64,000 bases of DNA from NCBI RefSeq assembly GCF_024171995.1, contig NZ_JAMTCT010000007.1, forward strand, positions 166,455 to 230,454. Reading direction: 5' to 3'. The translations under genes and the position numbers were made by a program. The stretch's first letter is position 1. Every line of letters starts with the position of its first letter. Below, one piece after another: positions 16,891 through 27,886 of the stretch. Under the pieces are notes generated by a model. The model saw only the letters and a program-made list of their open reading frames with translations. It ran no database searches and was not told the DNA's origin. This DNA comes from Promicromonospora umidemergens. GTDB taxonomy: Bacteria > Actinomycetota > Actinomycetes > Actinomycetales > Cellulomonadaceae.

Positions 16891-17958
16891 ATGTCTGAGA
16901 ACACAGCTGAGAATCGATCCCAGAAGGGCGGCCTGTCGCGCCGCTCCATCCTGACCGGCACCCTCGCCGGACTCGTCGCACCGACGGCGGCGCTGGCGCT
17001 CGGCGCCGACACCGCCGCCGCCGTCGGCCCTGGGGCCATCCGGCCGCTGGGCACCACCCGGCACATCACGATCTTCGCGGAGTCCCTGCCCGGGGGCCTC
17101 TACGGCTACGGGCTCACCCCCGGCAAGGCCAGCATCCCCGGCCCGCTCCTGGAGATGTGGGAGGGCGACACCCTCCAGATCGAGCTGGTGAACAACACCG
17201 ACAAGCGTCTGTCGATCCACCCGCACGGTGTCGACTACAAGACCGAGTCGGACGGCAGCCCGTTCAACGACTCGTTCAACGAGCCCGGCGAGACCCGCAC
17301 CTACATGTGGGGCACCCACGCGCAGCAGCAGCTGGACGACGGCCACTGGCTGCCCGGCTCCGCGGGCTACTGGCACTACCACGACCACGCGCTGGACGGC
17401 GAGCACGGCACCGCCGGGCTGCGCGCGGGCCTGTACGGCGGGCTCATCGTGCGCCGCAAGGGCGACATCCTGCCCGACCGCACGTTCACCGTCGTGTTCA
17501 ACGACATGACCATCAACAACAAGTCGGCGCCCGACACACCGATGTTCGAGGCGAACCTCGGCGAGACCGTCGAGTTCCTGGCGATCGGGCACGGGGACCA
17601 GCTCCACACCTTCCACGTGCACGCCCACCGCTGGGCGAACAACCGGACGGGGTACCTGACCGGCCCGGACGACCCCAGCCAGGTCGTGGACAACGCCGAC
17701 CTCAACCCGGGTTCCTCCTTCGGTTTCCAGGTGAAGGCGGGGCAGAAGGTCGGCGCGGGCGCCTGGATGTACCACTGCCACGTCCAGTTCCACTCCGACG
17801 GCGGGATGGCCGGGGTCTTCCTGGTCCGCAACGCCGACGGGTCCATGCCCGACGGAGCACAGGAGGCCATCGACAGGTTCCACGAGCACGGCGGCCACCT
17901 GAGCGGCAGCACCACCGAGTCCGCCACCAAGGCCGACGCGGGCCACGCAGGCCACTGA
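16891..17958 (+). CDS. Two-domain multicopper oxidase (small laccase, SLAC type), Tat-exported
   Basis: A 355-residue oxidase that couples one-electron oxidation of phenols or other donors to O2 reduction; two-domain laccases act as trimers with trinuclear copper at the subunit interfaces. The Tat signal is SRRSILTG at about 16-23 with a hydrophobic segment to AAAVG. Copper ligands: LSIHPHG and [11 protein letters not shown] in domain 1, LHTFHVHAH and [14 protein letters not shown] in domain 2 (type 1 Cys/His/Met plus T2/T3 His). The tail is His-rich (DAGHAGH). Start ATG 16891 follows ACGGAGACGC. It lies 86 bases before the ThuA/dehydrogenase gene, so a shared transcript is likely. Confidence 0.92.
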   Translation: MSENTAENRSQKGGLSRRSILTGTLAGLVAPTAALALGADTAAAVGPGAIRPLGTTRHITIFAESLPGGLYGYGLTPGKASIPGPLLEMWEGDTLQIELVNNTDKRLSIHPHGVDYKTESDGSPFNDSFNEPGETRTYMWGTHAQQQLDDGHWLPGSAGYWHYHDHALDGEHGTAGLRAGLYGGLIVRRKGDILPDRTFTVVFNDMTINNKSAPDTPMFEANLGETVEFLAIGHGDQLHTFHVHAHRWANNRTGYLTGPDDPSQVVDNADLNPGSSFGFQVKAGQKVGAGAWMYHCHVQFHSDGGMAGVFLVRNADGSMPDGAQEAIDRFHEHGGHLSGSTTESATKADAGHAGH

Positions 17959-18044
17959 CCGCCAGACACGCCGCGTCCCGATGACACGGCGTAGCGGGCG
18001 GGGACAAAGCCCCGGACGCATTGATCACGCGCAAAGGAGCAGTG

Positions 18045-21000
18045 ATGGAACGGATAGGAAGACGCAGGATCCACGGGGCAGCAGCCCCGCGCAGAACGGT
18101 ACGCAGCACTCTCGCGGCAGTCGCAGGCGCCACCCTCGTCGTCGGGCTGGCGGCAGTCCCGGCGCAGGCCCAGCGCAGCACCACCGCCGACGCCGCGGCG
18201 CTCGCGCCGGCGGCCCTCGACGTGTCCAAGGACGCGACGGACGTCAACGTGCTCGTGTTCCACGGCGCACCGGACGAGCAGAACGACCCGGTGGCCGCTG
18301 CCACCAGGACCATCCGCGAGCTGGGCACCGAGCACGGGTTCACCGTGCACACGGCCAGCGACCCGAGGGTCTTCACGGCGAAGAACCTCGCGGACTACCG
18401 CGGCGTGGTCTTCCTCTCCGCCGACGGCGTGGAGCTGTCGACCGAGCAGGAGGCCCAGCTCAAGGCGTACATGCAGGGCGGTGGCGGGTTCCTCGGTATC
18501 CGCGACGCCGCGCGCGTCCAGGCCCGTTCGCAGTGGTTCACCGGCCTGATCGGCACCCGGCCGGCCGGCAACCTGCCGGACCCGCTGGCCGTCGCGAGCA
18601 TCACCGCGACCGCGGACAACCCGCCGAACGAGGACGCCGACAACCTGATCGACGGCGACTCGAACACCAAGTGGCTCGCCTTCGAGCCGACGGCGACCAT
18701 CACCCTCGAGATGGCAGAGCCGGTCGTGGCCTCCCGGTACGCGCTCACCTCGGCGAACGACTTCGCCGGTCGTGACCCGCAGAGCTGGGCGCTGGAGGGC
18801 TCGACCGACGGTGAGACGTGGACCGACCTGGACACGCAGACGGACCAGGAGTTCCCCGACCGGTTCACCGCGATGGACTACCGGTTCGAGAACGAGACGG
18901 CCTACCAGCACTACCGGCTCGACATCACGGCGAACGCGGGCGACGACCTCAGCCAGCTCGCCGAGATCCAGCTCTTCGACGCTGCGGCCGACGACGTGCC
19001 GGAGCCCGAGGTCAAGGTGCAGGAGGCGACCGTCAACGTCGTCGACCGCGAGCACCCGGCCAACGAAGGCCTCCCGCGCAACTGGACCCGTTCGGACCGG
19101 TGGCTGAACTGGTCGCCGAACCCGACGGGCGACGTGCACACGGTCGCGCAGGTCCAGGAGTGGGACTACGACGCCGGTGAGAGCGCGAACGGGCCCTTCC
19201 ACCCGGTCTCCTGGTGCCGCGACTACGACGGCGGCCGGTCGTTCTACACCGGCATGGGCGGCACCTCGGAGAGCTATGCGGAGCCGGAGTTCCGTGACCA
19301 CCTGCTCGGCGGCCTGCTCTGGTCGACCGGCATGGTCCGTGGCGACTGCCAGGCGACCATCGCCGAGAACTACGACGTCCAGCGCCTGACGACCGAGAAC
19401 GCCGAGGGCGAGCTCGACCAGATCGGTGAGCCCCACGGGCTGACCGTCGCCCCCGACGGCGGCGTCTTCTACATCGGCAAGGCCGCGTGCCCCTCCGGCC
19501 CGGTCGAGTCCTGGGACGACCCGGACGTCGGGCTCGGCTGTGGCACCGTCCACCGCTGGGACCCGGAGTCCGAGGAGACCAAGCTGCTGACCACCCTCGA
19601 CGTCATGGGCAACCGTGGCAGCGGGAGCGAGCTCGTCAAGAACGAGGAAGGCCTGCTCGGCGTCACCCTCGACCCGAAGTTCGACGAGAACAGCTGGATC
19701 TACCTGTACTGGATGCCGCACGAGTCGATCGACACCGAGCGGCGCGTGGGCGAGCGGACGGTGTCGCGCTTCACGTACGACGCCGAGGCCGACACGATCG
19801 ACCAGTCGACCCGCAAGGACCTCCTGGAGTGGGAGGTCCAGATCCACAGCTGCTGCCACGCGGGCGGTGGCATGGACTTCGACTCCGAGGGCAACCTCTA
19901 CATCGGCTCCGGCGACAGCAACTCCTCCGGCGGGTCCGGCGGCTACTCCGGCAACAACTGGACCCAGGAGTACGCGGGCATCTCGTTCCAGGACGCGCGC
20001 CGCACCGCCGGCAACACGAACGACCTGAACGGCAAGATCCTGCGGATCCACCCCGAGCCGGACGGTACGTTCACGGTCCCGGAGGGGAACCTGTTCCCCG
20101 AGGCGGACGACCCGGGCGACAAGACCCGCCCGGAGATCTACGTCATGGGCGTCCGCAACATCTCGCGGCTCGACTACGACACGGAGAACGACTGGCTGAC
20201 CGCTGCCTGGGTCGGGCCGGACGCGAGCCAGCCGGACCCGGAGCTCGGGCCGGCGAAGTACGAGACCGCCACCATCATCACGTCGGCCGGCAACCAGGGC
20301 TGGCCGTACTGCATGGGCAACGGGCAGCCCTACCGTGACCGCAGCAACGACGACGCGTCGGTGCTGACCGGCTGGTACGACTGCGACAACCCGAAGAACA
20401 CCTCGCCGCGCAACACCGGCCTGGTGGACATCCCGCCGGTGCGCGACAACATGATCTGGTACTCGCCGAGCGGCGGCGGACCGGTCTTCCCGATCGGCGA
20501 GGACGGCATCCCGTCCTACGTGGACGACGAGGCCACCTACACCCAGCCGTACCTGCGTGGCGGCGGTCAGGCCATCATGAACGGCCCGACCTACCACCGG
20601 TCCGAGGTCGACACCGACAGCGGCGCCGCCTGGCCCGCGCACTGGGACAACAAGTGGTTCATCGGTGACCAGTCGAACTCGAACAACCGGATCGCCGTCA
20701 CGGTGAACCCGGACACGGTCGACGATGCCGGTGCCCCGGCGTTCGCCGAGGACCTGCGCCAGATCATCCCGGGCGGCAACGGCGACGACCGCGTCGACCA
20801 GTGGATGGACGCCAAGTTCGGTCCGGACGGTGCGCTGTACCTGCTCGACTACGGCGGCGGCTTCTTCTCCCTGACCGATCGCCAGAAGCTCACCCGGATC
20901 AGCTACACGGGCGGGCCGGCCACGCCGCTCCCTGCCGCTGCAGGGACCAGCGTGCAGAGCGACCCGCTCACCGTCGCCTTCACCGGCGGCGACTCGGGCG

Positions 21001-22049
21001 GCGTCTCCTACGCCTGGGACTTCGGGGACGGGACCACCTCCGACGAGGCGAACCCGCGGCACACCTACACCAGGGTCGGCAGCTACGACGCGACGGTCAC
21101 GGTGACCTACGCCGACGGCGAGACGAGCACGGTGGACGTACCGGTGGAGACCACCTGCACAATCCCGGACGACCGGAACACCGTCTGGTTCGGGGACAGC
21201 AACAGCCGGGTCCAGAACGACGACCTCGGCGGCTGCACGATCAACGACCTGATCAACGACGAGCGGGAGTGGGACACCAACGGCCGGTTCGTCAACCACG
21301 TGACCGACGTGGCCGACCAGCTCCGGGCCGACGAGGTCATCACCAAGAAGGAGCACCGGACGCTGCTCCGCGCCGCAGAGCAGTCCGGCATCGGCGCTGA
21401 CGGCAGCACCGGGTACCGGTGGCTCTACGACGGTACCGCTGAGTCGCTCGCCGGCTGGCGGCAGGCTCCTGGCGGGAACTTCGACCACCTGCCTGACGGG
21501 TCCATCAAGGCCCAGGGCGGCCTGGGCATGCTCTGGTACCCCGGGGAGGAGCTCGAGGACTTCTCGCTGAAGCTCCAGTTCAAGGACGTCGCCCCCGGCG
21601 ACGGCCACGCCAACAGCGGTGTCTTCACCCGGTTCCCCGACCCGCGGGTGCCGAAGGACGAGCGGCCCGAGTGCGGGCAGCTGACGGACGCCGAGGCCTG
21701 GGTAGCCATCTACTGCGGCCACGAGGTCCAGATCTACGACGGGGAGTCCGGGGAGCCCCAGAAGACGGGTTCGATCTACAACTTCGACCCGAACGGTCTG
21801 GCTGACGCCGCGGTGACCCCCAAGGGCGAGTGGAACGACTACGAGATCCAGGTGGTCGGCCAGCAGTACACGATCATCCGCAACGGCGTGGTGATCAACG
21901 AGTTCGAGAACTCCCCGGGCAAGGAGTCCTCGCGTGCCGGTGACCCGCCGACCGACATGCGGCAGTTCCTCAGTGGCTTCATCGGTCTGCAGAACCACAG
22001 CGACGCGGACGCCATGGAGTTCCGCAACATCCGGGTGCGAGACCTGTGA
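18045..22049 (+). CDS. Secreted multidomain ThuA / F5-8C / sorbosone dehydrogenase / PKD / DUF1080 protein
   Basis: 1334 residues, exported by the signal at 1-42 (VVGLAAVPAQAQ). Approximate order: ThuA half 66-182 (NVLVFHGAPDEQ, GVVFLSADGVEL, GGGGFLGIRDAA); discoidin-like F5/8C insert 183-318 (NLIDGDSNTKWLAFEP); ThuA second half 323-438; glucose/sorbosone dehydrogenase six-blade propeller 440-955 (GLLGVTLDPKFDENSWIYLY, HAGGGMDFDSEGNLYIGSGD, DLNGKILRIHPE); PKD 966-1035 (YAWDFGDGTTS); an 80-residue unnamed module 1038-1117; DUF1080, the 3-keto-disaccharide hydrolase fold, 1122-1334. PQQ as cofactor and sugar oxidation are inferred from family. ATG 18045 has AAAGGAG upstream; ATG 18021 is a weaker start. 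It is followed at once by the cupredoxin gene. Confidence 0.88.
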   Translation: MERIGRRRIHGAAAPRRTVRSTLAAVAGATLVVGLAAVPAQAQRSTTADAAALAPAALDVSKDATDVNVLVFHGAPDEQNDPVAAATRTIRELGTEHGFTVHTASDPRVFTAKNLADYRGVVFLSADGVELSTEQEAQLKAYMQGGGGFLGIRDAARVQARSQWFTGLIGTRPAGNLPDPLAVASITATADNPPNEDADNLIDGDSNTKWLAFEPTATITLEMAEPVVASRYALTSANDFAGRDPQSWALEGSTDGETWTDLDTQTDQEFPDRFTAMDYRFENETAYQHYRLDITANAGDDLSQLAEIQLFDAAADDVPEPEVKVQEATVNVVDREHPANEGLPRNWTRSDRWLNWSPNPTGDVHTVAQVQEWDYDAGESANGPFHPVSWCRDYDGGRSFYTGMGGTSESYAEPEFRDHLLGGLLWSTGMVRGDCQATIAENYDVQRLTTENAEGELDQIGEPHGLTVAPDGGVFYIGKAACPSGPVESWDDPDVGLGCGTVHRWDPESEETKLLTTLDVMGNRGSGSELVKNEEGLLGVTLDPKFDENSWIYLYWMPHESIDTERRVGERTVSRFTYDAEADTIDQSTRKDLLEWEVQIHSCCHAGGGMDFDSEGNLYIGSGDSNSSGGSGGYSGNNWTQEYAGISFQDARRTAGNTNDLNGKILRIHPEPDGTFTVPEGNLFPEADDPGDKTRPEIYVMGVRNISRLDYDTENDWLTAAWVGPDASQPDPELGPAKYETATIITSAGNQGWPYCMGNGQPYRDRSNDDASVLTGWYDCDNPKNTSPRNTGLVDIPPVRDNMIWYSPSGGGPVFPIGEDGIPSYVDDEATYTQPYLRGGGQAIMNGPTYHRSEVDTDSGAAWPAHWDNKWFIGDQSNSNNRIAVTVNPDTVDDAGAPAFAEDLRQIIPGGNGDDRVDQWMDAKFGPDGALYLLDYGGGFFSLTDRQKLTRISYTGGPATPLPAAAGTSVQSDPLTVAFTGGDSGGVSYAWDFGDGTTSDEANPRHTYTRVGSYDATVTVTYADGETSTVDVPVETTCTIPDDRNTVWFGDSNSRVQNDDLGGCTINDLINDEREWDTNGRFVNHVTDVADQLRADEVITKKEHRTLLRAAEQSGIGADGSTGYRWLYDGTAESLAGWRQAPGGNFDHLPDGSIKAQGGLGMLWYPGEELEDFSLKLQFKDVAPGDGHANSGVFTRFPDPRVPKDERPECGQLTDAEAWVAIYCGHEVQIYDGESGEPQKTGSIYNFDPNGLADAAVTPKGEWNDYEIQVVGQQYTIIRNGVVINEFENSPGKESSRAGDPPTDMRQFLSGFIGLQNHSDADAMEFRNIRVRDL
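21156..21395 (+). other. Shared 80-residue module, copy 1
   Basis: Residues run from CTIPDDRNTVWFGDSNS to RAAEQSGIG. The pattern C-x3-D-x-R-x-TV-x2-G, GCTI-x-DL, W, FV-x-HV-x3-AD-x-L, KE-x-R-x-L matches the C-terminus of the next protein. It sits between the PKD and DUF1080 domains. Confidence 0.75.
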
Positions 22050-22078
22050 CCACGTCCGAGAAGATGAGAGGCACCCCC

Positions 22079-23995
22079 ATGTTCCGACAGAAACTCTCCC
22101 GGCTCCTCGCCGGGGCAGCGGTCAGTGCCCTCGTGGCACTGCCGCTGGCCCCGGCGGGTGCCGCCGCGGTGGAGTACCGCGGCGACGCCCCGGCCGGCTC
22201 ATCCACCACCTCGTCCACGACCCCGTCGTCCCCCACCTCGTCCGCCGACCAGGCGCCCGAGGCGGCGGCTGAGGCGGCGGAACAGGTCCTGACCTGGACC
22301 GCGAGCGCCAGCGTCACGGAGTACGCCTCGACACCGACCACGGCGACCGCCGGGGCCACGACGATCGTCTTCGAGAACAGCGCGGCCACCGGCAACAACA
22401 TCGGTATGTCGCACACGCTGACGTTCGACACCAGCACTCCGGGGTACAACCACGACGTCGACCTGGACATCCTGGCCAACCCGTTCGACGACAACGCCGG
22501 CCGCTACGAGGCCGAGGTCGTCCTGACCCCTGGCACGTACCGGTACTTCTGCGCGATCCCCGGGCACCCCGACATGGTGGGCGAGCTCGTGGTCACCGAG
22601 GCGCCCGGAGAGGACACCACCGCTCCGGTCGTCACCTCGCAGGTCACCGGCCAGCAGGACGCCGACGGCGCCTACATCGGCTCGGCCACCGTGAACCTCA
22701 CGGCCGAGGACGACAGCTCGGGCGTCGAGAGCATCGAGTACGCGCTCGACGGCGGCGAGTACGTCCCGTACACCGAGGCCGTCGTCCTCGACGAGCCCGG
22801 TACGTACACGCTGGAGCACCGTGCCACCGACGTCGCAGGCAACACCTCGGCACCCGAGACGGTGCAGGTGGTGGTGGTAGCCGCCGACGGAGAGGATACG
22901 ACGGCACCCACCGTCACCGGTGAGGTGACCGGCGAGCTCGACGACAACGGCGCCTATGTCGGGTCCGCGAACGTGAACCTCGCGGCAGTGGACGCGGGCT
23001 CGGGCGTGGCGAGCGTCGAGTACGACCTGGACGGTGCCGGCTACGCGGCCTACACCGACCCCGTGGTCGTCGACGCGCCGGGCGAGCACACGGTGACCTA
23101 CCGGGCCACCGACGTCGCCGGGAACGTCTCGGAACCCGGTTCGGCGACGTTCACCGTCGTCGAGGCGCCGGTCGAGGACACCGCTCCCCCGACCGTCACC
23201 ACCGAGGTCACCGGCGAGCAGGACGCCGACGGCGCCTACATCGCCTCGGCCACCGTGCAGATCCTGGCGGAGGACGCCGGCTCGGGCGTGGCGACCGTCG
23301 AGTACGACCTGGACGGCGCCGGCTACACGCCCTACACGGACCCCTTGGTCGTCGACATCACGGGTTCGCACACGGTGTCCTACCGGGCCACCGACAACGA
23401 CGGCAACGTCTCCGAGCCGGGCACCGTGGAGCTGGTCATCGTCGGTGGCGGCGACCCGCCGGACACCACGGCACCGATCGCGTCCGCTCAGGTCGAGGGT
23501 GACCAGGACGAGGACGGCGCCTACATCGACTCGGCGACGGTGACCATCAACGCCCGGGACGGCGGGTCGGGGGTGGCGTTCATCGAGTACGCGCTCGACG
23601 ACTTCATCTTCCGGTCCTACACGGGCTCGTTCGACGTCACCGACCCGGGGGCGCACGCGCTGCAGTACCGGGCCACCGACAACGCCGGGAACGTCACCTG
23701 GACGGGGACGCTCAGGTTCTCCGTCTCACGGGCCGCGACGGATGCCTGCCCGGTCTCCGACGAGCGCCCGACGGTGATCATCGGCGGCGTGGACAGCGGG
23801 GTGGCGAACGCGGACACCGGTAACGGGTGCACGATCGCCGACCTCGTCGACGCGGACGGCCTGTGGGTCAGCCACAAGGCGTTCGTGAGCCACGTCACCC
23901 AGATCGCCGACCGGCTCGAGGCGGAGGGGACGATCGACGCCAAGGAGCGCAGGACGCTGATCAACGCCTCCAGGAAGTCCGACATCGGCAAGTAG
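22079..23995 (+). CDS. Secreted cupredoxin protein with four OmpL47-type repeats
   Basis: 638 residues from ATG 22079, chosen because GAGAGG lies seven bases upstream; GTG 22046 would overlap the previous stop. Signal peptide 1-30 (LVALPLAPAGAAA), then a Ser/Thr/Pro linker. The cupredoxin at about 70-175 has a full type-1 copper set: H112 (MSHTL), C158, H163 and M166 in FCAIPGHPDM. Four Ig-like OmpL47-type repeats of about 95 residues follow, each beginning DT(T)APxx and containing DGAYI/V, SGVxxxEYxLDG and YRATDxxGN. It ends with the 82-residue module also found in the preceding protein. It probably carries electrons or copper on the cell surface. Confidence 0.85.
   Translation: MFRQKLSRLLAGAAVSALVALPLAPAGAAAVEYRGDAPAGSSTTSSTTPSSPTSSADQAPEAAAEAAEQVLTWTASASVTEYASTPTTATAGATTIVFENSAATGNNIGMSHTLTFDTSTPGYNHDVDLDILANPFDDNAGRYEAEVVLTPGTYRYFCAIPGHPDMVGELVVTEAPGEDTTAPVVTSQVTGQQDADGAYIGSATVNLTAEDDSSGVESIEYALDGGEYVPYTEAVVLDEPGTYTLEHRATDVAGNTSAPETVQVVVVAADGEDTTAPTVTGEVTGELDDNGAYVGSANVNLAAVDAGSGVASVEYDLDGAGYAAYTDPVVVDAPGEHTVTYRATDVAGNVSEPGSATFTVVEAPVEDTAPPTVTTEVTGEQDADGAYIASATVQILAEDAGSGVATVEYDLDGAGYTPYTDPLVVDITGSHTVSYRATDNDGNVSEPGTVELVIVGGGDPPDTTAPIASAQVEGDQDEDGAYIDSATVTINARDGGSGVAFIEYALDDFIFRSYTGSFDVTDPGAHALQYRATDNAGNVTWTGTLRFSVSRAATDACPVSDERPTVIIGGVDSGVANADTGNGCTIADLVDADGLWVSHKAFVSHVTQIADRLEAEGTIDAKERRTLINASRKSDIGK
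22613..23720 (+). repeat. Four tandem ~285-bp coding repeats (OmpL47-type)
   Basis: Repeat starts near 22613, 22893, 23178 and 23460, each encoding DTTAP or DTAPP followed by a V(T/E)G-x2-D-x-(D/N)GAY block. They are diverged at both DNA and protein level, so not a recent duplication. Confidence 0.85.
23747..23992 (+). other. Shared 80-residue module, copy 2
   Basis: Residues run from CPVSDERPTVIIGGVDSGV to INASRKSDIGK. Two cysteines flank about 33 residues (C...GCTI), as in copy 1. Here it is the C-terminal domain. Confidence 0.75.
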
Positions 23996-24015
23996 TCAGC
24001 CGCCGTCAGCACGAA

Positions 24016-24057
24016 GCGAAGTGGACCGCCTGCCGAGAGGCAGGCGGTCCACTTCGC
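24016..24057 (+). terminator. Strong hairpin terminator ending the copper/dehydrogenase operon
   Basis: Perfect 19-bp stem GCGAAGTGGACCGCCTGCC / GGCAGGCGGTCCACTTCGC with GAGA loop, 20 bases after the stop at 23995. It also faces the convergent aconitase gene. Confidence 0.9.
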
Positions 24058-24161
24058 TATGTCAGGAGTACCTCAGGCTCTACCTATATGGCCTGAGTCT
24101 GCGGCTCCGCTCCGGGCGCGTGCCTCGTTCCTCGGCCCGCACCCTGCGCTGCACCTCCGCC

Positions 24162-26924
<2,763 letters not shown>

Positions 26925-27055
26925 TGTGGCTCCTTCTGCGGGGCTGACGGTGCGTCGGCTCTCACAGGCGCGGTCATCGCGCGATGGAGCCTTCGCATGG
27001 GTTCCAGGGGGCTTCACCCAGCCTAGGCCGGGCTGCTCAGGCCAGCATAACGCAT

Positions 27056-27075
27056 ATATCTTGACGTCAAGATAT
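27056..27075. promoter_or_regulatory. 20-bp perfect palindrome upstream of aconitase, MarR-type operator candidate
   Basis: ATATCTTGACGTCAAGATAT, perfectly self-complementary, 132 bases before the acnA start and overlapping the last codons of the SGNH hydrolase gene. The shape TATCTTGA-N2-TCAAGATA resembles operators of MarR-family regulators; TamR in Streptomyces is reported to act on an aconitase gene. The match to TamR is from memory and not certain. Confidence 0.65.
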
Positions 27076-27846
27076 CTGCGCGACCACCCTGCTCGCGATG
27101 GCCGCATAACCCTCGTCGTTGACGTGGATCCCGTCGGGGTCGACGTACCCGGGCCGCACCACGTCGGGGTCCAGCAGCGAGACGTAGGTCGCGCCGTGCT
27201 CCTGCGCCGCCGCACGCACCGCGCTGTCGAGGGCCCGGGCCTCCAGCCCGATCTCCCACGGTGTGGACGGCCCGACGGCGATGATCTGCGCGTCCGGGAA
27301 CCGCCCAGCGGCCAGCGCGTACGTGTCCGCGACCGCACGGAAGACCGGCTCAGGGTCCTCGCGCAGCTCGCCGAAGTCGTTCTGGCCGCCGGCGATGACC
27401 ACGAGGTCGACGCCCTTCGGCCGCACCGACCGGAGCTGCTCCTCGTACGACAGCCGGCTCTCGTCCGGGTACCGGCTCACGAACCCGGTGCCACCCTCAG
27501 CGACGTTGCGCTCGGTCCAGCCCATCTCGCGGGCCACGAGGGTGCTCCACCGCTTCGCCGGGGACGACGCGCGCTGGCCCACCGTGTACGAGTCACCGAC
27601 GAACAGGGCGACGGGCGGCTCCGCCGCCGCCTCGTTCTCCGGGGCCCGCCGCGGCGCCGGGCTGGGTGCGGGCGGCGTCGGGGTGGGCGCGGGCGGCGCC
27701 ACCGCGGCCGTGCCACCGACGACGGGACCGCCCGTCGCGATGCCACCTGCACCCATGACCATGCCCACGACGACAGCCGTGGCCAGGGCCACCACCACAC
27801 TTACGGCGATACCGCCGCGCATCAGCCAGCGCTTCACGAGGAGCAT
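27067..27846 (-). CDS. SGNH/GDSL-type esterase, membrane-anchored
   Basis: A 259-residue protein. One N-terminal membrane segment ([20 protein letters not shown], about 10-29) is followed by a Pro/Ala linker to about 70, placing the catalytic domain outside. The SGNH blocks are [10 protein letters not shown] (nucleophile Ser), [20 protein letters not shown] (Asn) and [10 protein letters not shown] (Asp/His). Likely a lipase/acyl-esterase acting on cell-envelope acyl groups. Start ATG 27846. Its stop codon lies inside the 20-bp palindrome. It lies 40 bases after the RNA methyltransferase gene and may share its transcript. Confidence 0.82.
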   Translation of the reverse strand: MLLVKRWLMRGGIAVSVVVALATAVVVGMVMGAGGIATGGPVVGGTAAVAPPAPTPTPPAPSPAPRRAPENEAAAEPPVALFVGDSYTVGQRASSPAKRWSTLVAREMGWTERNVAEGGTGFVSRYPDESRLSYEEQLRSVRPKGVDLVVIAGGQNDFGELREDPEPVFRAVADTYALAAGRFPDAQIIAVGPSTPWEIGLEARALDSAVRAAAQEHGATYVSLLDPDVVRPGYVDPDGIHVNDEGYAAIASRVVAQIS

Positions 27847-27886
27847 CCTAAGCGCCCGGAAGGGTGGCTTTTGTCCATCTTGCCCG

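Noticed and set aside
17376..21998. A 1540-codon open frame antisense to the multidomain dehydrogenase gene
   Set aside because: It arises from high third-position GC opposite a real gene; its protein is Val/Arg/Gly-rich without recognisable domains.
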